Source: Arcicella lustrica | GTDB taxonomy: Bacteria; Bacteroidota; Bacteroidia; Cytophagales; Spirosomataceae | Direction of reading: 5' to 3' | Assembly (NCBI RefSeq): GCF_034930985.1 | Contig: NZ_JAYGIM010000001.1 | Location: 1 to 64,000, forward strand | DNA length: 64,000 bases | In this document: in pieces, positions 6,774-14,312 of the stretch | How positions within the stretch are numbered: position 1 is the stretch's first letter | How the letters are laid out: each line of letters starts with the position of its first letter | Translations under genes and position numbers: made by a program | The notes under the pieces: generated by a model | The model's input: only the letters and a program-made list of their open reading frames with translations | What the model was told of the DNA's origin: nothing | The model's database searches: none

Positions 6774-6899
6774 AATATTGTTCGATTAAATGATCATCTT
6801 GTTCGATGCAATATGCATCTTGTTTGATTAAACGGTCATCTTGTTTGATGTAATAGTCATCTTGTTCGGTGTAACGGTCATCTTGTTTGATGCAATAGT
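6774..6899 (+). repeat. six tandem copies of a 21-bp repeat
   Basis: Units start at 6774 (divergent), 6795, 6816, 6837, 6858 and 6879, each 21 bp and each after the first beginning CATCTTGTT. The rest of the unit alternates between forms such as CGATGCAATATG, TGATTAAACGGT and CGGTGTAACGGT. There are no unique spacers, so it is not a CRISPR. On the minus strand part of the array reads as a heptapeptide repeat (MTIASNK MTVTPNK MTITSNK), but a stop interrupts it. A 21-bp period equals two helical turns. Function unknown. Confidence 0.8.
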
Positions 6900-7041
6900 C
6901 ATAAAGTAAAATTGAATGATGATAACGGTAGAGTCTGTATGGCTCATGGCTTGTTTACTTTATTATGCTATTATTTATTCTCAAAAAGAAATCATTTTAA
7001 AGTAAAATACTACGTTTTGTGATACTTTCGATATTGATTAT

Positions 7042-7725
7042 TTATAATTTAATTGAGTTAAGAGTGATGAACTCTGATTTTATTAAATGTAACTGTTGAG
7101 AAATACTATAAATGGATTTATCTATATTTTCAGAACTAGTATAGATTGAATTAGTAAGCCACTGGAGATCTACTATGTCTAAAATTTCTCTATCTTTTGA
7201 AAGATTGAGGATACTTAATATCTTACTGTGTTCATGACGAAGTTCGTGTGATAGCGTGAAAGACATCTTTTCTATACTATAAATCTGTTCAAAAAGTTTC
7301 TGTTTAGTTTCTACTTGGGCCGTAATATCGTAGGCAATACCTAATGCAATGGTGGGAATGCCAGACTGTCCTCTTTCTAAAATCGTGATACAGTTTTTGA
7401 ACCATTTGTATGAACCATTTTTACATAAACATCTATTTATAAAAACATGAAAATCCTTGTCTGGGTTATTTATTAATTCTTTGTAGAATTTTTTTAAACT
7501 TTTAAAATCTTCAGGTTTAATTATTTTATATAAGCAGTCTTCACTAAGTGTATTAAGTTCATCGGCAGTATAGCCAACTACTTTATAATAATGTTCGTTA
7601 GTAAAAATATTTCGCCTTTGGGGTATATCAAACAAGTAGATTACTAGTGGCATGTGGTAAAGTACATGTTTCATTATTTTACTTCTAATATTGGTATCTA
7701 GACTAAAGAACTTCGTAGTTTCCAT
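7042..7725 (-). CDS. PAS-domain protein with histidine-kinase-like dimerisation helix, no ATPase domain
   Basis: A 227-residue cytoplasmic protein. Residues about 20-135 form a PAS/PAC domain (FTNEHYYKVVGYTADELNTL, then NRCLCKNGSYKWFKNCITIL and the PAC end IPTIALGIAYDITAQVETKQ). A helix resembling a DHp/H-box follows, MSFTLSHELRHEHSKILSIL (about 154-173), and a second helix completes the pair. The HATPase catalytic domain (N, G1, G2 boxes) is absent and the gene ends at a normal stop. It may be a truncated kinase or a dimeric sensor that docks onto another protein. No response regulator is adjacent. Confidence 0.65.
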   Translation of the reverse strand: METTKFFSLDTNIRSKIMKHVLYHMPLVIYLFDIPQRRNIFTNEHYYKVVGYTADELNTLSEDCLYKIIKPEDFKSLKKFYKELINNPDKDFHVFINRCLCKNGSYKWFKNCITILERGQSGIPTIALGIAYDITAQVETKQKLFEQIYSIEKMSFTLSHELRHEHSKILSILNLSKDREILDIVDLQWLTNSIYTSSENIDKSIYSISQQLHLIKSEFITLNSIKL

Positions 7726-8026
7726 TTTTAAATAGGGTTATTTTTAGAATTACTTATTGAAATAAAGATTTTTTGTATGTTAATTGCCTTATAAATGGCT
7801 TAAATACTAGTTTAAGCAGACTCTTAATATACTTTATCAATGAGGTTTTAAAGGTAAATATTTATAAGACACTTCAGGGAAGCTGTTGGCTATACCCTGA
7901 AATGTTAACACGTTGGCGGGAAAAAAATAAGAATATTTGAATGAAGTAAAACCCAACATAGTCAAAGCCGTAAATGAACATATAACAGTCCTATTGGTCA
8001 GGAGATTATGCTGAATGCTCTTTCTG
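7726..8026 (-). other. 301-base stretch with no supported gene
   Basis: AT-rich sequence between the PAS protein and the zinc-ribbon-like frame. A minus-strand frame (8058-7837) is open, but its translation shows no domain, signal or repeat I recognise. No tRNA, terminator or repeat is evident. Confidence 0.4.
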
Positions 8027-8314
8027 TTAAGTAACCTTTTTTCTAAAATCACTTTCATGATTATTAGAAGTAATCAAAAAGTTTTTGAAGCAATTAAAAC
8101 ACTTGTAATATCTTACATTGCTGAAGTACGTTGAAAAGAATATTTTAACCAGAAATGGACGATTAATTCTCTCCCCGCTTAGTTTGTTCCCACAGCTTGG
8201 AGATTGGTTTGTTTCTGTTTTTCTGATAAAATAGTAAGAGAGCGAACATATTTGAAAAATAGAGATTAGACCTACTCCTAAAGGTAAGCAATGGGTAATA
8301 GATAAATTATACAT
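8027..8314 (-). pseudogene. possible degenerate zinc-ribbon membrane protein
   Basis: A 95-codon frame. A hydrophobic segment (LPLGVGLISIFQICSLSYYF, about residues 10-29) precedes SPSCGNKLSGERINRPFLVK and then RYYKCFNCFKNF. Bacteroidota genomes often encode small proteins with CPxCG...(R/K)PFLV...RYxCxxCxxxF, a four-Cys zinc ribbon. Here the first Cys appears as Ser (SPSCG), leaving three of four ligands. Either it is a decaying copy or it has lost zinc binding. The surroundings are gene-poor. Moderate-to-low confidence that it is expressed. Confidence 0.35.
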
Positions 8315-8591
8315 TTTTCGATGTGTTTGTGATAATGAGAACGACTTGTATCACTAAATTAGGTCATAACAAAATAAATAGGAACATACAAAAACATAAA
8401 TATATTTCCCTTTACAAGCTTTACAATCAATTAGATAGCTGTTGCGATGGAGCTTTAAACCAAAGGTGCCAGTTAGTAAGGGCGTATTTTATGAAAATTG
8501 TTTATTATACCTCTAAATTATAAAAAATAAATATAAATACAACGAATACGTTGTATAATTTTCTTGTTTTCTCCCATTCCTTTACTCTTAA
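8315..8591 (+). other. 277-base stretch upstream of the XRE regulator, no supported gene
   Basis: A short plus-strand frame (8323-8523) is open but has no recognisable features. The AT-rich run at about 8520-8590 probably carries the promoter of the XRE gene, though no clean TAnnTTTG box is seen. Confidence 0.35.
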
Positions 8592-8816
8592 ATGAAAAAA
8601 GAGGACTTTTTAAATAAACTTGGTGTTAGAATAAGGGAGATTAGAAAAGAAAAGTCAATCACCCAGACACAGCTTGCCCATTCAATTGGGAAAGACCAGC
8701 AGTCAATCCAGCGACTTGAAGCTGGAAAAATTAATCCAACATTATACTATCTTTTTGAAATATCTGAAGGTTTAGGAATTTCTTTAGAACGAATCATTGT
8801 AAATATTGATAAGTAG
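8592..8816 (+). CDS. XRE family helix-turn-helix transcriptional regulator
   Basis: A 74-residue protein that is almost entirely one Cro/C1-type HTH domain. Visible elements are LGVRIREIRKEKSITQTQLA (helices 1-2), HSIGKDQQSIQRLEAGKINP (recognition helix and turn) and TLYYLFEISEGLGISLERII. This single-domain form is common in Bacteroidota, both in accessory regions and beside type II toxins or mobile elements. The gene is isolated in a gene-poor pocket, so no target can be proposed beyond possible self-regulation. Confidence 0.85.
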   Translation: MKKEDFLNKLGVRIREIRKEKSITQTQLAHSIGKDQQSIQRLEAGKINPTLYYLFEISEGLGISLERIIVNIDK

Positions 8817-8949
8817 CATCCTGAAAACAGTATGATATGAAGTACTAAAGTTTCTAAAATCAACTCCAGCTTTGATTGATAATGATTTCAATCACTTTAC
8901 TTAAAAAGTTTTATAATCCACTACCATTTTGATAAACAGTAGCTTAACG

Positions 8950-8973
8950 AACGGGACTTTGTCCCGTTTTTTG
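8950..8973 (+). terminator. intrinsic terminator
   Basis: The stem AACGGGAC (8950-8957) pairs perfectly with GTCCCGTT (8961-8968) across a TTT loop and runs into TTTTTTG. It lies 134 bases past the XRE stop codon. It belongs to the GGGA/TCCC hairpin set seen at several gene ends here. Confidence 0.75.
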
Positions 8974-9091
8974 ATTTTAATCAAAATCGTCATGACGTAA
9001 AATGGCATAAGGCTAATGTTAGATGGGATTAAAAGCCTTGCAGAGAATAAAGAAGAAATGATATAAGTAATGGATATTAAATTTAAAAATA

Positions 9092-9457
9092 ATGCTGACA
9101 GAAAGAGATTTACTATTTAATATAATTCAGAATACTCCCGAAAATTCTGTGTGGAATATTTCAAGTGATTCTTGGGAAAGAATACCAGAAGTGTTCTCTC
9201 AATTCATTTCAATTAATGAAACGTATGGTTGGGATATAGTTATCAGAAATGATAATCGGGCACAAATCCTTGAAATTATTGACAAAGAAGAAATTTATGA
9301 TAAAATAATACATCAAAATATTATGCTTGGAAGTATAACTATTTTTAAAAGTTATGACCACATGATTATTTCATTTTTAGAAAAAAGCTTTCCTTGTTTT
9401 GAGAGTATTATACAAAAGTATCAACAAGCAGAATTTGAAGTTTTAGAGTTGCGTTAA
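9092..9457 (+). CDS. uncharacterised 121-residue protein
   Basis: I do not recognise this protein. It is acidic and soluble, with no signal peptide or membrane segment. Its start (MLTERDLLFNIIQNTPENSV) and the central INETYGWDIVIRNDNRAQIL followed by GSITIFKSYDHMIISFLEKS suggest an alpha/beta fold. It has normal length for a small orphan gene, is preceded by a terminator and followed by a perfect palindrome, so it is probably a separate unit. It might be an immunity or effector-associated protein, but nothing in the neighbourhood supports a specific role. Confidence 0.5.
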   Translation: MLTERDLLFNIIQNTPENSVWNISSDSWERIPEVFSQFISINETYGWDIVIRNDNRAQILEIIDKEEIYDKIIHQNIMLGSITIFKSYDHMIISFLEKSFPCFESIIQKYQQAEFEVLELR

Positions 9458-9481
9458 TATTAAATGGTTTGCTTAAATTTC

Positions 9482-9511
9482 ACTAGGAACGGGTTTAAAC
9501 CCGTTCCTAGT
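9482..9511 (+). other. perfect 30-bp palindrome
   Basis: ACTAGGAACGGGTTT is followed directly by its exact reverse complement, with no spacer. Transcribed, it makes a 12-13-bp hairpin with a tight loop. There is no T-run, so a simple intrinsic terminator is less likely than a REP-like hairpin or processing element. It sits just 3' of the 121-residue gene. Confidence 0.7.
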
Positions 9512-9580
9512 AAAGAATATAAACACCTTGTTGTGATTTTTGGAAAAAGATTTAACCGTTTTGATGATAATAATATCAAA

Positions 9581-10531
9581 CTACACCTTCTCCCGAATCT
9601 GATAATCTGTAGTCTTCTCTGAATTTCTGGTCATTAATTCGCCAATAAAACCTGCTACAAATAATTGTACGCCGATAATAATGGCTACCAAAGCCATAAA
9701 GAAAAGCGGATTGTCGGTTACGTTTCTGAATTTTATATGGTTAGCAATGGCGTAAATTTTATCGCCAATTAGGTAAATCGTAATAAAGCTTCCAATCAAG
9801 AAAAACAAAATCCCAAAACCGCCAAAAAGGTGCATCGGTCTTTTACCAAACTTCTGTACGAAAGTAATAGAAAGTAAATCTAAGAAACCGTACAAAAAGC
9901 GTTCAATGCCAAACTTGGTTGTTCCGTACTTTCTGGCTTGGTGTTGTACTACTTTCTCACCAATTTTATCGTAGCCATTCCATTTTGCCTGCACAGGAAT
10001 ATAGCGGTGCATTTCGCCATAAAGTGTAATAGATTTAATTACTTCGTTTTTATAAGCTTTCAGTCCGCAGTTAAAATCATTCAAATGCACGCCCGACATC
10101 GAGCGAGTTGCCGCATTGTATAATTTGGTAGGAATCGTTTTAGTAATAGGGTCGAATCGTTTTTGTTTCCAGCCCGAAACTAAATCGTAATTATCTTCCG
10201 TAATCATGCGGTATAATTCTGGAATTTCTTCTGGACTGTCCTGTAAGTCAGCGTCCATCGTAATCACAACTTTACCTCTTGCTTCTTTAAAACCTACGTG
10301 CAAAGCGGCAGATTTTCCGTAATTTCTGCTAAAAGAAATACCTTTTACAAAAGTATTTTTGCTGGATAAATCCTTCACCACTTGCCAAGATTTATCACGA
10401 CTACCATCGTTTACAAAGATTACTTCGTAACTGTAATGATGGGTTTTCATTACTTTTTCTATCCAAGAGCAAAGTTCGGGCAGTGATTCTTCTTCGTTGT
10501 AAAGGGGAATGATAACAGAAATATCTAACAT
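9581..10531 (-). CDS. family 2 glycosyltransferase, polyprenyl-phosphate sugar transferase type
   Basis: A 316-residue GT2 enzyme of the DPM1/ArnC-like group, which transfers a sugar from a nucleotide donor to polyprenyl phosphate at the inner membrane. It opens with ISVIIPLYNEEESLPELCSW, then VIFVNDGSRDKS, then TMDADLQDSPEEIPE carrying the DxD metal site (about residues 92-106), and SFSRNYGKSAAL. Two C-terminal membrane helices (about 232-255 and 272-296) match this subgroup. The lipid product may feed surface polysaccharide synthesis. Monocistronic, with a GGGAT hairpin upstream at 10549. Confidence 0.88.
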   Translation of the reverse strand: MLDISVIIPLYNEEESLPELCSWIEKVMKTHHYSYEVIFVNDGSRDKSWQVVKDLSSKNTFVKGISFSRNYGKSAALHVGFKEARGKVVITMDADLQDSPEEIPELYRMITEDNYDLVSGWKQKRFDPITKTIPTKLYNAATRSMSGVHLNDFNCGLKAYKNEVIKSITLYGEMHRYIPVQAKWNGYDKIGEKVVQHQARKYGTTKFGIERFLYGFLDLLSITFVQKFGKRPMHLFGGFGILFFLIGSFITIYLIGDKIYAIANHIKFRNVTDNPLFFMALVAIIIGVQLFVAGFIGELMTRNSEKTTDYQIREKV

Positions 10532-10548
10532 GATGTGATGATATATTT

Positions 10549-10565
10549 ACGGGATGGAATCCCGT
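10549..10565 (-). other. short GC-rich hairpin
   Basis: ACGGGAT-GGA-ATCCCGT: seven paired bases with a three-base loop, lying between the methyltransferase stop and the downstream glycosyltransferase start. There is no T-run. It shares its GGGAT core with the hairpins at 6743, 8950 and 23358. Confidence 0.5.
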
Positions 10566-10573
10566 TGTACGGC

Positions 10574-11293
10574 TTAAAAAATTAAATAATACTCTTTTAA
10601 AAGAGTTGAAAATTGTGCTGTATAGCTTTCATCAAGATTTCGGATGATTAATTCCTCTTGAATCGTTTCTTTTTCAGTAAGTCCAAAGGTCGTAATAATT
10701 CTTAATATTTTCGACCCATTTCTATGTCTTATCAGTAATTTTTTGTGTGGATAAAGTCCTTCTTGCAAAGCCAGATTTTCTAATACTTTACTTTCATAAG
10801 CAGGAAGTAAAACGACAAAACGACCATCAGCCGACAATAATTTGATTACAGAAGCCAGTAAATCTTCAAAAGAAAGCGTATCTGTGTGTAAAGCCTTATT
10901 TCTTTTTTCCTGTTCAGATTTTAAATGATTCTGGAAAAAAGGAGGATTACTGACAATTAACTCAAAATACAAATCTTTATTGTTTTCTGCAAAATCCTGG
11001 ATACTTTGATGAAAAACCCTGATTTGCTCTTTGAAAATACTATTTTGAACATTCTCTACCGCTTGTTGATAAGCGTTGTTGTCTAATTCAACGGCTGAAA
11101 AATTCGCCTTTGAACGTTGAGCTAACATCATCGCAATTAAGCCAGTGCCAGTGCCAATATCCAAAACTTTTGTAGCGTTTTCAAGTGCAGTATAAGCTCC
11201 CAAAATACAAGCATCGGTGGTTACTTTCATCGCCGTTTGGTCTTGTCGCACCAAGAATTGCTTAAATTGAAAACCGTTTATACTTTTTGACAT
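10574..11293 (-). CDS. trmN6: tRNA1(Val) (adenine37-N6)-methyltransferase
   Basis: A 239-residue SAM-dependent methyltransferase of the TrmN6/YfiC type, which makes m6A37 in tRNA-Val. Motif I is VLDIGTGTGLIAMMLAQRS, and the N6-adenine catalytic motif is SNPPFF, as expected for this family. I chose the ATG at 11293 (MSKSINGFQFKQFLVRQDQT), because the family's conserved F-x-F-K-x-F start follows at once; an in-frame ATG at 11332 would add 13 unconserved residues. It faces the hydrolase gene at 11406 divergently. Confidence 0.82.
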   Translation of the reverse strand: MSKSINGFQFKQFLVRQDQTAMKVTTDACILGAYTALENATKVLDIGTGTGLIAMMLAQRSKANFSAVELDNNAYQQAVENVQNSIFKEQIRVFHQSIQDFAENNKDLYFELIVSNPPFFQNHLKSEQEKRNKALHTDTLSFEDLLASVIKLLSADGRFVVLLPAYESKVLENLALQEGLYPHKKLLIRHRNGSKILRIITTFGLTEKETIQEELIIRNLDESYTAQFSTLLKEYYLIF

Positions 11294-11405
11294 TAGATTT
11301 TGTGGATAATTTGCATCTTTGAAGAAAATCAAAATTACAACAAATTAGGCTTTGATATAAATGCTTTGGTTTGTTATTGCCATTTCGCTATCAAAAAACA
11401 ATATT

Positions 11406-12365
11406 ATGAAAACCACCATCTTTATTTTACTTGTATTTTTCTGTTCATCATTTTCTCAGCTCGTAGCACAATCTCAAGAAGAAAATATTGTTTTAAAACA
11501 AACAAAAGGCGTTTTGGATGGCACATTATTAATGCCCAACAGTACGAAAAAAGTACCAGTTGTATTAATCGTAGCAGGTTCTGGCCCGACAGACCGTAAC
11601 GGAAACAGTTCTTTGAGCGTAACGGCAAAATCTTATCAACTTTTGGCAGAAGGTTTGGCAAATAATGGCATTGCTTCTTTGCGTTACGACAAAAGAGGCG
11701 TAGGAAAAAGTGCGTCTTCGATGATGAAAGAAAGTGATTTGACTTTTGAAACTTATATTCAAGACGTTCAGCAGTGGATTGATACTTTGAAAAAGAGTAA
11801 TCGTTTTTCAAAAATTACCGTTTTAGGCCATTCAGAAGGTTCATTGTTAGGTATGGTTGCTGTTCAAAAATTACCTGTGGATGGCTATATTTCTTTGGCT
11901 GGGCCAGCTCGTGGCATTGATGAAATTATTATTGAACAAATGGCACAGCAACCTTTGCCTGATTCTGCAAAGAATGAAGTAAAGAAAAACTTTGAAAGAT
12001 TAAAAAGAGGAGAGACGTTTTCGAAAATTATGCAGAATATGTCGGTATATATGATTTTTCGTCCAAGTATTCAACCTTATATGATTTCGTGGTTGAAGTA
12101 CGTGCCTACGGAAGAAATCAAAAAAGTAAAGGCAAAAACACTTATTATTCAAGGAACAACGGATATTCAAGTAAGTGAAAACGAAGGGAAACTGTTAGCT
12201 AAAGCCCAACCAAAAGCAAAATTAATCTTAATTAATGGAATGAATCATGTGCTGAAAGATGCGCCAATCGACAGAGCAGAGAATATAAAAACTTATACCA
12301 ATCCAGATTTACCAATTGCAAAAGGCATGGTAGAGGCTGTTGTAGAATTTGTTGATAGCTTGTAA
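11406..12365 (+). CDS. exported alpha/beta hydrolase
   Basis: A 319-residue serine hydrolase with a signal peptide (MKTTIFILLVFFCSSFSQLV, cleaved after AQ), so periplasmic or outer-membrane associated. The fold shows the oxyanion strand VVLIVAGSGPTDRNGNS (about residues 44-60), RYDKRGVGKS, the nucleophile elbow LGHSEGS (Ser in GxSxG) and a late ILINGMNHVLKD with the catalytic His. The motif set resembles Bacteroidota alpha/beta hydrolases that follow a DUF3887-type domain, which is absent here. The substrate is unknown. I preferred the ATG at 11406 over one at 11361, because it gives a clean signal peptide. Confidence 0.85.
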   Translation: MKTTIFILLVFFCSSFSQLVAQSQEENIVLKQTKGVLDGTLLMPNSTKKVPVVLIVAGSGPTDRNGNSSLSVTAKSYQLLAEGLANNGIASLRYDKRGVGKSASSMMKESDLTFETYIQDVQQWIDTLKKSNRFSKITVLGHSEGSLLGMVAVQKLPVDGYISLAGPARGIDEIIIEQMAQQPLPDSAKNEVKKNFERLKRGETFSKIMQNMSVYMIFRPSIQPYMISWLKYVPTEEIKKVKAKTLIIQGTTDIQVSENEGKLLAKAQPKAKLILINGMNHVLKDAPIDRAENIKTYTNPDLPIAKGMVEAVVEFVDSL

Positions 12366-12535
12366 ATTGGAGCTGTGAGCCTTGAGCTATGAGCAGTGAG
12401 ATTTTTTCTGAAAAAGTATGAAATCCGACATCTGAAAGCTGATAGATTAAAACTACGAGTTTTTCTCTAAAACAAATCTAAAATCCGACATCTGAAAGCT
12501 CATAGCTCGCAGCTCACAGCTAAAATCTAATATAA
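12364..12535 (+). repeat. AGCTCATAGCTC-type degenerate repeats
   Basis: The whole gap between the hydrolase and the NagX-like gene is made of the AGCTCA word family: GAGCTGTGAGCCTTGAGC, CTGAAAGCTGATAG and CATAGCTCGCAGCTCACAGC. Within it the phrase AAATCCGACATCTGAAAGCT occurs twice (about 12421-12440 and 12480-12499), a 59-bp direct duplication. The block runs up to the next start codon. Confidence 0.65.
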
Positions 12536-12536
12536 A

Positions 12537-13646
12537 ATGAAACAACGCTTACTTTCTTTAGATGTATTTCGTGGGATGACCGTCGCCATGATGATTCTGG
12601 TCAATAATCCGGGCGATTGGGGACATATTTACGCCCCGCTCGAACACGCCGAATGGAATGGCTGTACTCCAACCGACTTAGTTTTTCCATTTTTCCTTTT
12701 TATTGTAGGCGTTTCTATTTCATTTGCCTTTCAAGGAAAAGTAGCAGACCGCAAAACGATTTTAAAGATTATAGAAAGAAGTATGAAGCTTTTTGCTTTG
12801 GGTATTTTCCTTTCGCTTTTTCCCAAATTTGATTTTTCAGTTGTCAGAATTCCCGGTGTTTTACAAAGAATTGCTATCGTTTTCTTAGTATGTTCTATCG
12901 TTTTTCTGACGACGAAACAGCGTACTCAGCAAATCATTTTCGCTTCATTATTAATTGGCTATTGGTTGTTGATGACTTTCGTCCCTGTGCCTTATGCTGG
13001 AGCGGCGAATCTTGAACCAGAACATAATTTAGGGGCATTTTTAGATAGATTGTTACTCGGAACAGCGCATTTGTACAAAGCCGTAAAAGTTTGGGACCCA
13101 GAAGGGATTCTGAGCACTTTACCTGCGATTGCCAATGGTTTGGCTGGTGTTTTAGTTGGTACTTGGCTACAACGAAATGATAAAAGTATTACAGAAAGAC
13201 TAATGTATATTTATTTGTACGGAAGTATCGCTTTGGCATTGGCTTGGTTTTGGGATGCCGCAGGCTTTCCAATCAATAAATCTTTGTGGACAAGTTCTTA
13301 TTCTCTTTGGACGATTGGCTTGGCGATGTTTTTCTTAGCAGGTTTTTATTGGTTGATAGATGTAAAAGGATACAAATTTTGGACAAAACCATTTGTAGTT
13401 TATGGCGTAAATGCCATTACGGTTTTCTTTTTATCAGGTTTAATTCCAAGAGTGATGAACATGATAAAAATTGCTTTGCCCGATGGCGAAAAAGTAAGTT
13501 CCATTACTTGGTTGTATAAATCGTTTATTGTTCCTTTTTTTACTGAGCCAAAGAATGCTTCTTTGGCAGGAGCAATCACTTTTGTACTGATTTGGTTGGG
13601 AATTTTGTGGATAATGTACGAGAAGAAAATGATTGTAAAAGTATGA
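12537..13646 (+). CDS. nagX: heparan-alpha-glucosaminide N-acetyltransferase-like membrane acyltransferase (DUF5009)
   Basis: A 369-residue polytopic membrane protein of the NagX/HGSNAT group. The N-terminus reads RLLSLDVFRGMTVAMMILVN and later CTPTDLVFPFFLFIVGVSIS, the family signature in the first two helices. About ten hydrophobic helices follow. Members transfer acyl groups, typically acetyl from cytoplasmic acetyl-CoA to an amino sugar outside the membrane. Here the substrate is not known, and there is no chitin or GlcNAc gene cluster beside it. A repeat block lies upstream and a strong bidirectional terminator downstream. Confidence 0.82.
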   Translation: MKQRLLSLDVFRGMTVAMMILVNNPGDWGHIYAPLEHAEWNGCTPTDLVFPFFLFIVGVSISFAFQGKVADRKTILKIIERSMKLFALGIFLSLFPKFDFSVVRIPGVLQRIAIVFLVCSIVFLTTKQRTQQIIFASLLIGYWLLMTFVPVPYAGAANLEPEHNLGAFLDRLLLGTAHLYKAVKVWDPEGILSTLPAIANGLAGVLVGTWLQRNDKSITERLMYIYLYGSIALALAWFWDAAGFPINKSLWTSSYSLWTIGLAMFFLAGFYWLIDVKGYKFWTKPFVVYGVNAITVFFLSGLIPRVMNMIKIALPDGEKVSSITWLYKSFIVPFFTEPKNASLAGAITFVLIWLGILWIMYEKKMIVKV

Positions 13647-13736
13647 TAGAAGCGACGGATAGGAAATGAATTTGGGCTTTGGATTACATTGATCAACTTC
13701 CCTAATTTCAGTACAAAAGTGTTTGATAATATCAGA

Positions 13737-13779
13737 AAAGGCGATTGAAGAAAGCTTAGCTTTTTTCAATCGCCTTTTA
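13737..13779 (+). terminator. bidirectional terminator
   Basis: A long stem, AAAAGGCGATTGAA with TTCAATCGCCTTTT and further pairing inward (AGAAAGC/GCTTTTTT), lies between the convergent NagX-like (+) and CBM48 (-) genes. T-runs are present on both strands. Confidence 0.85.
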
Positions 13780-13781
13780 AA

Positions 13782-14084
13782 TTAAAGTACTACAACAGAG
13801 TTTTCATCGTATGAAACACCATTTGGAACAAATTTATCTGCTTCTTCATCATTTAACCAAATATCGTTATCAACTAAATAACGGAAAGCGAATTCTTTTC
13901 CAACTTCTAATTCAACTGAAGCTTTGAAAGTACCATCTTTTTGTTTTTTCAAAGCTGTAGGATTCCATTCGTTAAAATCACCTAATAAACTTACTTTTTT
14001 TGCACCATTTACTGTTTCAGCAGGAAGTGCAAACGTTACTTTACATACTGGTTTACTTTTTGAATACTGTTTCGTTAAAGCCAT
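13782..14084 (-). CDS. isoamylase early-set / CBM48 domain protein
   Basis: A 100-residue protein made of one glycogen-binding-type beta-sandwich (E-set, CBM48/AMPK-beta family). The signature VSLLGDFNEWNP (about residues 32-43) and FAFRYLVDNDIWLNDEEADK (about 66-85) with a final NGVSYDENSVV are clear. Stand-alone copies are common in Bacteroidota and may bind alpha-glucan, but no amylase or glycogen gene is nearby. Its 5' side is a 228-base AT-rich gap. Cytoplasmic; no signal peptide. Confidence 0.85.
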   Translation of the reverse strand: MALTKQYSKSKPVCKVTFALPAETVNGAKKVSLLGDFNEWNPTALKKQKDGTFKASVELEVGKEFAFRYLVDNDIWLNDEEADKFVPNGVSYDENSVVVL

Positions 14085-14312
14085 AATCGTAATTGGGTTT
14101 TAAGATTAATATTTTTATTTTATAAATAATTCTAGTTGATGTTTTGATTATTCTCTTAATCAAAGTTAACACAAATATTCAAAAAAATATTTTATAATAT
14201 CCTAACAACCAAATGATTAAATTAAAATAAAATTGAAATAATTATATTTTAACAATACTTTTTACTAAAACAAATTTTATTTTCTTATGCTATTTAAGTA
14301 TTTGCACTCAGA
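14085..14312. other. AT-rich gap between the CBM48 and tonB genes
   Basis: A very AT-rich stretch holding the 5' region of the CBM48 gene and the 3' end region of tonB. No repeat, RNA gene or clear terminator is seen. Confidence 0.4.

Noticed and set aside
6774..6899. The 21-bp tandem array as a CRISPR
   Set aside because: Copies are contiguous with no unique spacers, and no cas genes are in the window.
7837..8058. Minus-strand frame of 73 codons in the gene-poor pocket
   Set aside because: No motif, signal peptide or repeat pattern; it overlaps the end of the zinc-ribbon-like frame and looks like chance in AT-rich DNA.
8323..8523. Plus-strand frame of 66 codons before the XRE gene
   Set aside because: Composition and content give no sign of a protein family, and nothing suggests translation.
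11361..11405. Upstream ATG for the exported hydrolase
   Set aside because: It would place 15 residues before a complete signal peptide that begins at 11406.
13400..13769. Two overlapping minus-strand frames at the end of the NagX-like gene
   Set aside because: They are antisense to conserved membrane helices and to the terminator; no independent evidence.
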